NCBI GenBank assembly: GCA_030042765.1
Contig: JASHZA010000225.1
Span: forward strand, 1-8,802
Source of the DNA: Candidatus Binataceae bacterium
GTDB taxonomy: Bacteria; Desulfobacterota; Binatia; Binatales; Binataceae
DNA length: 8,802 nucleotides
Reading direction: 5' to 3'
The notes under the pieces were generated by a model. It saw only the letters and a list, made by a program, of their open reading frames with translations. It ran no database searches and was not told where the DNA came from. Positions 1 to 5,781 of this stretch are shown piece after piece; within the stretch, counting starts at the first letter, position 1, and every line of letters begins with the position of its first letter. The position numbers were made by a program, and so were the translations under genes.

Positions 1-41
1 GTTCGGCGCCGCTGCCATCGATTGCGGCACGATGGGTTCAG

Positions 42-275
42 CTACTTCTTCGGCGCAGGGAACAACTGGGCCCCGCTCTCTTCGTCGACCACTGTAATCG
101 CCTTGGCCGGGCATGTGCGCGCAGCCGCCAAAATCACATTGTCGGGTGCGCCGTTCTGATTGTACACTTCGGATTTTTCCTCGCTGTCCAACTGGAACAC
201 ACCCGGTGCCATCTCAACACAATCGCCACTGGCAATACATTTGGACTTGTTGACCGTAGTCATGAGTTTGGCCAT
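42..275 (-). CDS. Single-cluster ferredoxin ([3Fe-4S] or [4Fe-4S] type)
   Basis: A 77-residue soluble electron carrier of the short monocluster ferredoxin type. With the chosen ATG as residue 1, the cluster ligands are Cys13, Cys19 and Cys55, the last followed by Pro in the usual CP motif. The first motif reads CIASGDC, that is C-x2-S-x2-C, so the position that holds the second cysteine in ordinary [4Fe-4S] ferredoxins is a serine. This pattern is known from ferredoxins that serve cytochrome P450s and often carry a [3Fe-4S] cluster; which cluster is bound here cannot be read from sequence. The 'APGVF' stretch and the acidic middle are also typical. I chose the ATG at 273-275 because a GGGGAGG lies 6 bases upstream; the GTG immediately before it would leave only 3 bases. 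No reductase, P450 or other redox partner is in the window, so its electron donor and acceptor are unknown. It is divergent from acpS. Confidence 0.9.
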   Translation of the reverse strand: MAKLMTTVNKSKCIASGDCVEMAPGVFQLDSEEKSEVYNQNGAPDNVILAAARTCPAKAITVVDEESGAQLFPAPKK

Positions 276-389
276 CACGAGCCTCCCCGGAGCGTCGGGT
301 TAGCTCGAAACAATAGAATCGACGGCCAGCGCTCGCAAGCGCCCCCGTCGCCGCTTGCGCGGGCCCACGATTGATACTTTGCTGTTGCC
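276..389. other. Divergent intergenic region, ferredoxin / acpS
   Basis: This 114-base gap must hold the promoters of both divergent genes unless they are leaderless. I see the ferredoxin ribosome binding site at its left end. Before acpS there is only a poor -10-like GATACT (373-378), with no matching -35 at normal spacing. There is no purine-rich Shine-Dalgarno in the 20 bases before the acpS ATG. No inverted repeat or RNA structure stands out. Confidence 0.5.
282..288 (-). promoter_or_regulatory. Ribosome binding site of the ferredoxin gene
   Basis: The minus strand reads GGGGAGG here, a strong Shine-Dalgarno match 6 bases before the ATG at 275. It decides the start against the adjacent upstream GTG. 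Confidence 0.7.
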
Positions 390-779
390 ATGGCGATCGT
401 CGGAACCGGAATCGACCTTATTGAGGTCGAACGTGTCGAGCATGCCCTCTCACGACCTCTCACCGGAGCGCGCTTTCGCGCGCGTGTCTTTACCACGGGC
501 GAGGTCTCCTATTGTGAATCTCGCGGTCGTCCACGTTATCAGAGTTACGCTGCCCGTTTTGCCGCCAAGGAGGCTGTGATGAAGGCGATGGGCACTGGAT
601 GGAACCGCAACGTAGCCTGGAACGAGATCGAAGTCGTACGCGAGCGCGGCCACGCCCCCACCATCATGCTCCACGGCAAATCAGCCGACTACGCCCGCCG
701 CCGCAAGATAACCCGGCTTCATCTGAGCCTGAGCCACACCGATTCCATCGCGATCGCCCACGTTATCGCCGAAGAATAA
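390..779 (+). CDS. acpS: Holo-[acyl-carrier-protein] synthase
   Basis: AcpS transfers 4'-phosphopantetheine from coenzyme A to the conserved serine of acyl carrier protein in the cytoplasm, converting apo-ACP to the active form for fatty acid synthesis. The 129-residue length fits the small homotrimeric AcpS group (usually 115-130). The N-terminal signature GTGIDLIEVERVE (5-17) contains Asp9, a magnesium ligand. FAAKEAVMKAMGTG (57-70) carries the K-E-A core, with Glu61 matching the second metal ligand (Glu58 in E. coli). The C-terminal LSLSHTDSIAIAHVIAE (112-128) is the conserved strand-and-histidine block. The ATG start sits directly before the family's first strand, although no Shine-Dalgarno is visible. 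In many genomes acpS lies beside pdxJ or nadD-type genes; here its neighbours are a divergent ferredoxin and a converging transporter operon whose last gene ends 14 bases away, so it is probably transcribed alone. Confidence 0.96.
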   Translation: MAIVGTGIDLIEVERVEHALSRPLTGARFRARVFTTGEVSYCESRGRPRYQSYAARFAAKEAVMKAMGTGWNRNVAWNEIEVVRERGHAPTIMLHGKSADYARRRKITRLHLSLSHTDSIAIAHVIAEE

Positions 780-793
780 ATGCGAATTGCCGG

Positions 794-2263
794 CTATTTT
801 GCGATCGGGCTCGCCAAGGCTCCGGGCGATGCGCCCACCGCGGGTGTAGGCGTCGGCTTTCCGGCCAGGTCACCTTCCAGTCGGGTGACCGTTCGCCCCA
901 GGTCGCTCACCCTCTCAGGCATGATCTGATAAACGGCTTGGTTTGCGCTCGTCGTTGCATAGCCAAAATGCTGCCGCACCGGCTTCCCGTTTGCTCCGCC
1001 CGTCCCGACCGTCACCTCGAGCTCCGACGCCTTAATTACGCCGATCTGCTTGCCGTCCTTTGCATAAAGAGTGAACTCGAGGCTCGGACGCTCCATGCCA
1101 TAACGCTTGGGATCGATCATCGGGTCTTCGACAATTTTTGTCCCCTGCAAATCATGGAGCTGGTCGAGCAGGCTTTCGGCCACAAGCACCTCTGCATTCG
1201 CGGTCTTACCCTCGCCCGTGATGCTCCATTTGCCGCCAGGCGCCCGAGCGATAAGCGCAGGCGGCGGTCCACCGGCCACTGCGATTCGTTCGACACTTGA
1301 CCGGTCGAAGACGAGCAGGGTCTTGTCGCGCAGGTCGTCGAAAGTCTTGTCCGCAGCATTGAAGACATAGTCTGCGACCGAGACTACTGGCCGCTCGCCG
1401 CCCTCGCCGCGACGCACGTAGATCGAGTTCTTTTCCGCTTCGGGCAGCTTGAAGCCAAACAGCATCGATTCTTCCTGGTTGTCCTTGCCACCGTAAAACG
1501 CAATCCGCAGCGAAGGGCTAACGAGTCCGTACTTGGTGAGGTCGGACGGCTTGTCGTCGACGAATTCCGACACCTGCCCCGCAGTTACCGTATCGAGGAA
1601 TTGTTGTACTGCAGCGCCGTCGGCCGCGGTGCGCTCAGGCTTGACGATCATCCAGTTTTCGCCTTTGCGTTCCAGTTCGATCTCAGGTCCACTGCTGGCG
1701 GGTGTGATCACGATCCGGTTGATCGACGCAGGTTTGAGCGTGATTAGCGCGCGAGATCGCAGGTCGTCGACGCTCTTCTCGACGTTCGGTGGAAAGCTTG
1801 ACGCCACCAGCAGCACCGCTGGCTGGTCAGACATTCTGATATACGCGGAGTTCCCTACCGGCGTCTCCTTGCCGACCTCGATGGCCGGCAGCACGTGCTT
1901 GTTCTTGGTCGTGACGGTCAACGTCACGGCTGGTCTCGCCAATCCAAACTGCGCCAGATCCGTCGGATTCTCGTCAGCCGTATCGGTGATTTCCAGACTG
2001 GAGATCGCTCCCGCCATCGAATCGACGGCAGTCTGGTCTGCGTTGGTCGCGATCGGCTTGGTCAGCACCCAGCCGCCATCCTTGCCTCGTTCAACCACGA
2101 GATCGTGGGAGGGCGACCGCAGTTCGATGCTGGCGATATCGTTCGCCTCGAGTGTGAACGCCGGATGGTTCTTTCCGGGCGGCGGATGATGGCCGACGTA
2201 AAGCGCGTAGCCACCTACCAGCGCGAGTAGCACGACAACGATAAGCGTGTTGCGCAACCGCAT
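794..2263 (-). CDS. DUF4340-type membrane-anchored protein with three tandem repeat units
   Basis: A 489-residue protein resembling the DUF4340 family, whose function is unknown and which often sits last in GldA/GldF/GldG-type transporter operons. It has a short basic N-terminus and one hydrophobic segment (about 6-23), predicted to be an uncleaved anchor with the rest outside the cytoplasmic membrane. The remainder contains three copies of one unit: about 42-178, 180-320 and 322-462. Each has an 'I-x-x-I' strand, a 'G-x-W-x-I/L' motif, a D-P/D-L-x-x-Y/F-G-L/M-x-x-P segment (102-111, 241-250, 384-393) and, in copies 1 and 2, a closing DDLR (167-170, 309-312). The tail (about 468-489) is rich in Pro, Thr and Ala and probably disordered. 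I chose the ATG at 2261-2263 because it starts just before the anchor; a TTG at 2326 would overlap the upstream gene and add an Arg/Gly-rich stretch. The gap to the GldG-like stop is 28 bases, so it is probably co-transcribed. Confidence 0.85.
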   Translation of the reverse strand: MRLRNTLIVVVLLALVGGYALYVGHHPPPGKNHPAFTLEANDIASIELRSPSHDLVVERGKDGGWVLTKPIATNADQTAVDSMAGAISSLEITDTADENPTDLAQFGLARPAVTLTVTTKNKHVLPAIEVGKETPVGNSAYIRMSDQPAVLLVASSFPPNVEKSVDDLRSRALITLKPASINRIVITPASSGPEIELERKGENWMIVKPERTAADGAAVQQFLDTVTAGQVSEFVDDKPSDLTKYGLVSPSLRIAFYGGKDNQEESMLFGFKLPEAEKNSIYVRRGEGGERPVVSVADYVFNAADKTFDDLRDKTLLVFDRSSVERIAVAGGPPPALIARAPGGKWSITGEGKTANAEVLVAESLLDQLHDLQGTKIVEDPMIDPKRYGMERPSLEFTLYAKDGKQIGVIKASELEVTVGTGGANGKPVRQHFGYATTSANQAVYQIMPERVSDLGRTVTRLEGDLAGKPTPTPAVGASPGALASPIAK

Positions 2264-2291
2264 GATCCGCCCCGCTCGCTCGGCTCGCGCC

Positions 2292-3860
2292 CTAGCTCCG
2301 CCGCTCCCACCACACCGCGATTCCAATTATCAGCAGGAGTTCCGGAATCAGCAGCACCGACAGCACAAACACTACGTCGAACTCCCCGATCGTCAGACTG
2401 AAGCGCGACGCGCGCAGCGTCCGCGGCCGAATCGTGATTGCGTTAGCCTCGCCCGCCAGCCAATCAATACCGTTCATCAGGAAATCGCGATTGAAAAAAT
2501 TCTCGAGATACTGGTTATCGGCGAAACCCGTATCCCCGAAGATCACCAGCCGTGCGTCGCCGGTTCCCCATTTGAGTTGAGCAAGGTTGGCCTCGACCGC
2601 GTCGGCTACCGTGATTGGTCCTTTGATATCCGATTTGCCGAAAGATGCGGTCTGTTTCTGAAAAATCCCGACCAAGTCGGTCTCGGCCCAGGACGAATCG
2701 CTGGTCTTGGCCAGCGGCGTCACCAGCAGCCCCGGCTTCGCCGGCTCGATCGGAATAACCGACCGTACCATCGGGAAAACCGTCTGGTTCGTGAACGAAG
2801 CTGTTATGGGATGCGGTCCGTAGGTATTGACGAGCGGGTTCAGACCTAACGCCGGACCCGCAAAAAGCCGCACCACCTGATCGACCACGACGTTGTTGCC
2901 AGCCTCGACACCCCAATCGGCGACCAGCTGGACCAGCGCCGACTCGTCGCTCGCTTCATCAGGCCGCGGAGGCCGCATCATCACGAGCGCCCGCCCGCCA
3001 TTCTTGAGATAGTCCTCGATGGCGTCGATCTCGTGTGGCAACAGCGGACGCGTCGGTCCCGCGACGATCAGAACCTCGCAGTCTTGCGGTACTTTGGGCT
3101 CCGATGCGAGCAGAACCTTTTTGACCTTGTAGTTCTCGCCCTCGAGGGCCTTTCTAAACTCACCGAAACCGCCAGCACTCTCTGCATCGTCCGGATCGGC
3201 CTCGCCATGCCCGTCGGTGAAATAAACTGTCTTGGTCCCCGTCTTGACCAGCTTCAGAATCCCGTTGGTGAGGGACTCCTCGTTTAAATCGGTAACGTTG
3301 GTCCCTTGTCCGTGCTCACCGCCGTACTGGATGTGGGTCGTATTCATTACCGAGACTTTGAAGCGTTCCGCGAGTTCGGGATGCCGATTCGGGTCGACCA
3401 ACTCGTAGGTCAACAACGGTTGTTCGTAAGCGTACTCCTCGTAGAGATTCTCGGCCGCGGGACTGCGTCCTCCCTGCACGAAGCCATATAGCTTCACCGG
3501 CTTCGTGAGCCCCTTGATGAGCTTGATCGTCTGGGGCGAGAGGCTAAAGGCCTTCTCCGAGGTCATATCGAACTGGCGATGGTAGGTCGCGGCGAGATAA
3601 TTGACGGCGATCAGCAACCCGATGAAGCCCACCGAGTAAATCGCGGCGTTGGCTCCGTAGCGCGTCGCTCGGCTGCCCGCCAGCGAACCGATCGAACCCC
3701 AGCTGGACATCAGCCAACCGGTCACGGCGAAAAGCCCGCCAAGAACGTTGACGAAGATAAACAGTCGCGCGAATCCGCCCGAGGTCAGCAGATAACCCAG
3801 GATTCCGAATGACAGTAGAACCAGTCCGATTAGGCCCGAAAGCGCCGAACTCCTCTTCAT
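2292..3860 (-). CDS. GldG-like ABC transporter auxiliary protein
   Basis: A 522-residue membrane-anchored protein of the GldG / ABC-transporter auxiliary family. Hydrophobic segments lie at about 9-26, 31-51 and 71-91, followed by a large extracytoplasmic region and a C-terminal helix at about 495-518, ending in a short basic tail. Family hallmarks are FDMTSEKAFSLSPQT (97-111), the YFTDGHGE stretch (213-220), a strand and loop ALVMMRPPRP (291-300), and the conserved block from FGDTGFADNQY (441-451) through GIDWLAGE (464-471). In Flavobacterium, GldG works with GldA and GldF in gliding and secretion of surface material; in bacteria with this cassette but no gliding the substrate is unknown. 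The ATG at 3858-3860 has GGAGGT 10 bases upstream and begins shortly before the first helix. A TTG 30 bases further up is possible. The gene lies between the permease (167-base gap) and the DUF4340 gene (28-base gap). Confidence 0.88.
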   Translation of the reverse strand: MKRSSALSGLIGLVLLSFGILGYLLTSGGFARLFIFVNVLGGLFAVTGWLMSSWGSIGSLAGSRATRYGANAAIYSVGFIGLLIAVNYLAATYHRQFDMTSEKAFSLSPQTIKLIKGLTKPVKLYGFVQGGRSPAAENLYEEYAYEQPLLTYELVDPNRHPELAERFKVSVMNTTHIQYGGEHGQGTNVTDLNEESLTNGILKLVKTGTKTVYFTDGHGEADPDDAESAGGFGEFRKALEGENYKVKKVLLASEPKVPQDCEVLIVAGPTRPLLPHEIDAIEDYLKNGGRALVMMRPPRPDEASDESALVQLVADWGVEAGNNVVVDQVVRLFAGPALGLNPLVNTYGPHPITASFTNQTVFPMVRSVIPIEPAKPGLLVTPLAKTSDSSWAETDLVGIFQKQTASFGKSDIKGPITVADAVEANLAQLKWGTGDARLVIFGDTGFADNQYLENFFNRDFLMNGIDWLAGEANAITIRPRTLRASRFSLTIGEFDVVFVLSVLLIPELLLIIGIAVWWERRS

Positions 3861-4027
3861 CCGCAGTTCCACCTCCACCACGGCGCCCAAAATGCGGGCC
3901 CAAGCCTCCAGCGGTCAATCTCCGAACTCGCCCGCAGGAGGAGATAGTCGGGAAGCAGGGTAGTTCGTCCGCGAGGGGGCAGGGCTATGATCGATTTCAT
4001 TTCGTAACTAAGGCTTTTCCCGCGCCA
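3861..4027 (-). other. Intergenic gap inside the transporter operon
   Basis: These 167 bases separate the permease stop from the chosen GldG-like start, whereas the other joints in the operon are 5 and 28 bases. The GldG-like frame is closed by an in-frame TGA at 3915-3917 (minus strand), so the gap is not a missed N-terminus in that frame. A minus-strand TTGACC (3913-3918) with a poor CATTTT (3889-3894) 18 bases downstream could be a weak internal promoter. I see no hairpin followed by a T-run, hence no intrinsic terminator. Confidence 0.4.
3871..3876 (-). promoter_or_regulatory. Ribosome binding site of the GldG-like gene
   Basis: The minus strand reads GGAGGT, ending 10 bases before the ATG at 3860. 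The spacing is slightly long. It also overlaps in-frame GTG codons, so an upstream start is not fully excluded. Confidence 0.55.
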
Positions 4028-4801
4028 CTAACGCCAGCGCGCCGACTCGACCGACCGCTGCGTCAGGAACAGCGCCACCAGGATCATGCTCAGGAAAAAA
4101 ACGATATCGCTGGTGTCGACTACGCCGCGCACCAGAGTCGAGAAATGCTCCGGGAGCGAGAGATACTTGAGCAGCGACCACACAGCGCCGCCACCAGCCT
4201 CTGCCGGCCACGAGATCACGAACAGCAGAATGAGGAGGCCGAAGGAGCTGATCGCGGCGATTATCTGGTTTTGCGTGAGTGAGCTGGTGAAAAGGCCGAC
4301 CGCCACGAACGTCGTTGCCAGCAAGGCCAGGCCGAGATATCCCGCAAACATCACGCCCACTTCGGGATTGCCGAAAACCATCAGGATAATCGGGAAGATC
4401 CAGGCCAGCCCGATCATGATCAGCGTGAAGCAAGCCGATGCGATAAACTTGCCCGCGACGATCTCGCCCGTTCGTACCGGCGCCGTCAGCAACAACTCGT
4501 AAGTGCCCGACCGCTTCTCCTCGGCAAACACCCGCATCGTTAGCGCCGGCATTACTATCACCAGCACGATCGACAGGTCGTGCAGAAGCGGCTCGATCAC
4601 TCGCGAGTTGAGGTTCATCTGCTGCAGTTGTTGCGCCTGGCCCATCATCTGGACGAGTTGCACCATCTCGTCAAACTGGCGCAGTAGCGCAAAGAAAAAC
4701 CATCCGCCCAGCAGCAGGAAGACCGTGAGCACCACGTAGGCCACGGGCTGGACGAAGTAGCCCTGCAGTTCCTTGCCGGCAATAACTAGTGCGTTCCTCA
4801 T
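4028..4801 (-). CDS. ABC-2 type transporter permease (GldF-like)
   Basis: A 257-residue integral membrane subunit that pairs with the ATPase encoded just upstream to form the transport channel. About six hydrophobic segments are visible: near 18-40, 73-92, 118-144, 150-172, 179-200 and 230-248, the usual ABC-2 fold. The hallmark EEKRSGTYELLLTAPVR (94-110) follows the second helix; this is the cytoplasmic coupling segment that contacts the ATPase. The first outside loop (about 43-67) is unusual in being rich in Gln and Met (QMMGQAQQLQQMN at 51-63). The protein resembles GldF and related permeases of NosY type; the neighbouring GldG-like gene favours GldF-like. The ATG lies only 5 bases after the ATPase stop and lacks a Shine-Dalgarno, so translation is probably coupled to that of the ATPase. 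The substrate and direction cannot be read from sequence, though ABC-2 permeases are normally exporters. Confidence 0.92.
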   Translation of the reverse strand: MRNALVIAGKELQGYFVQPVAYVVLTVFLLLGGWFFFALLRQFDEMVQLVQMMGQAQQLQQMNLNSRVIEPLLHDLSIVLVIVMPALTMRVFAEEKRSGTYELLLTAPVRTGEIVAGKFIASACFTLIMIGLAWIFPIILMVFGNPEVGVMFAGYLGLALLATTFVAVGLFTSSLTQNQIIAAISSFGLLILLFVISWPAEAGGGAVWSLLKYLSLPEHFSTLVRGVVDTSDIVFFLSMILVALFLTQRSVESARWR

Positions 4802-4806
4802 CGGCG

Positions 4807-5577
4807 CTAATTGGCGTGACCGGCGCCAACTTCTTCGAGGGTTTCCTCAGCGGAAGCGCCCGGCAGATGACCTTCCTTGGCAATGGCGTTCAGGAAGACG
4901 TCTTCGAGCGAGGTTCCTGCAGGCAATTGTGCGATCTGCTCCTCCAGCACGACCCGCCCGTCGTTGATAATCACCACCTTGTCGCAGATCTGCGATACTT
5001 CGGGCAGGATATGCGTCGATAGTACGATGGTGCGTTTTCCTGCCAGGCCGCGGATCAGTTCCCGGATTTCGTGGATCTGCCGCGGGTCAAGCCCGATTGT
5101 GGGCTCGTCCAACACCAGCACCTGCGGATCGTGAATCAGCGCCTGCGCCAATCCGACTCGTTGGCGATACCCCTTCGATAGCTGGCCGCAAATGCGATGC
5201 GCCATTTCGTCGAGGCCGCAGACCCGCAGGACATGCTCCACCGCCGCGTCAACCGCGGCGCGCTTGACTCCCCTCAACTTCGCCACGAACCGCAGGTACC
5301 CGTCAACCCGCATGTCCGTGTAGAGCGGCGGATTCTCGGGCAGGTAGCCGATCAGCCTCCGCGCCTCCAGCGAACTGTTGAAGATGTCGAGGCCATTGAC
5401 CAGCACCGTTCCCGCGGTCGCGGGCATGTAGCCGGTGATGATTCGCATCGTCGTGGTCTTACCGGCCCCGTTGGGCCCAAGAAAACCAAGGATCTGGCCT
5501 TCCTCGGCCTTGAACGAGATGTCCTTGACCGCGACGAAGCTGCCGTATGCTTTGGTTAGATTCTTAACCTCTATCAT
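4807..5577 (-). CDS. ABC transporter ATP-binding protein (GldA-like)
   Basis: A 256-residue cytoplasmic ATPase that powers the adjacent permease. All nucleotide-binding motifs are present: Walker A GPNGAGKTT (34-42), the signature LSKGYRQR (133-140), Walker B VLVLDEP (153-159) with Asp157 and catalytic Glu158, D-loop GLDP (162-165) and the switch His189 in STH. The Q-loop position reads YLPENPPLY (78-86), with Glu81 where many ABC proteins have Gln; this is common in the GldA-like and related branches and is not a sign of loss. A C-terminal extension after about residue 222 (SLEDVFLNAIAKEG) is typical of ABC-2 exporters of the CcmA type. This is the first gene of the four-gene block, so its leader probably carries the operon promoter. 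The ATG start lies directly before the first strand of the domain (MIEVKNLTKAYG), which fits the family. Only a weak Shine-Dalgarno is visible. Confidence 0.94.
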   Translation of the reverse strand: MIEVKNLTKAYGSFVAVKDISFKAEEGQILGFLGPNGAGKTTTMRIITGYMPATAGTVLVNGLDIFNSSLEARRLIGYLPENPPLYTDMRVDGYLRFVAKLRGVKRAAVDAAVEHVLRVCGLDEMAHRICGQLSKGYRQRVGLAQALIHDPQVLVLDEPTIGLDPRQIHEIRELIRGLAGKRTIVLSTHILPEVSQICDKVVIINDGRVVLEEQIAQLPAGTSLEDVFLNAIAKEGHLPGASAEETLEEVGAGHAN

Positions 5578-5651
5578 TCATCCGCCACGTCACGGCGATC
5601 GGCGCTCCGCGCCGCCCGCCCATCGCATCTAATGACGATCCTCAACCGCCA

Positions 5652-5678
5652 TTGATTCAAGCCAACGGAAGCAATCAA
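5652..5678. repeat. Short inverted repeat, possible operator
   Basis: TTGATT (5652-5657) and AATCAA (5673-5678) form a six-base inverted repeat with a 15-base spacer. It lies where transcription from the candidate ABC promoter would begin, so it could be an operator. Six-base arms can arise by chance, and no regulator gene is adjacent. Confidence 0.2.
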
Positions 5679-5680
5679 AC

Positions 5681-5709
5681 AGTTAAGCCGCACCCGGTCG
5701 GACTGTCAA
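5681..5709 (-). promoter_or_regulatory. Candidate sigma-70 promoter for the ABC operon
   Basis: On the minus strand an exact TTGACA (5709-5704) is followed after 17 bases by TTAACT (5686-5681), which matches only three of six -10 positions. Transcription would begin near 5674 and give a leader of roughly 100 bases. The position and the perfect -35 support it; the weak -10 and the high chance background keep confidence low. Confidence 0.35.
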
Positions 5710-5781
5710 TATAACATCCGGATCATCCTCGCCGGTATTTTGCGCCGACACCCCCCTTTGTTACTCTGCAACTGATCCCCC

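Larger units (their letters stand above)
5578..5781. other. Divergent intergenic region, ABC operon / polA
   Basis: This 204-base region separates two divergent start codons and should hold both promoters. It contains a consensus minus-strand -35 (separate entry), a plus-strand TATAAC (5710-5715) that could be a polA -10 although no good -35 precedes it, and a small inverted repeat TTGATT...AATCAA (5652-5657 and 5673-5678). A six-base-pair GC hairpin CGGCGC-TCC-GCGCCG (5600-5614) lies in the leader of the ABC transcript; with no T-run it is not an intrinsic terminator. No Shine-Dalgarno is visible before the polA ATG. Confidence 0.5.

Noticed and set aside
1..41. Possible terminator or gene fragment downstream of the ferredoxin
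   Set aside because: A short GCCGC/GCGGC pair can be drawn on the minus strand, but there is no T-run, and 41 bases are too few to support a gene call.
599..1300. Long plus-strand open frame (233 codons) over the end of acpS and the DUF4340 gene
   Set aside because: It lies antisense or out of frame to two well-supported genes, is rich in Arg, His and Pro as expected of GC-rich shadow frames, and resembles no family.
1533..2189. Plus-strand open frame of 218 codons opposite the DUF4340 gene
   Set aside because: It is a shadow of a protein with clear repeat structure and a membrane anchor; its Ser/Thr-rich translation has no recognisable domain and no ribosome binding site.
2264..2326. Longer DUF4340 start at the TTG at 2324-2326
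   Set aside because: It would overlap the GldG-like gene by 35 bases and add a 21-residue Gly/Arg-rich stretch before a good signal-anchor that begins naturally at the ATG at 2263.
5323..5346. ABC ATPase possibly inactive because the Q-loop has Glu in place of Gln
   Set aside because: Walker A, Walker B with catalytic Glu, signature and switch His are intact, and Glu at this position is common in GldA-like ATPases.
5600..5614. GC hairpin as an intrinsic terminator
   Set aside because: It has a six-base-pair stem but no T-run on either side, and it lies upstream of a gene start rather than after a gene.
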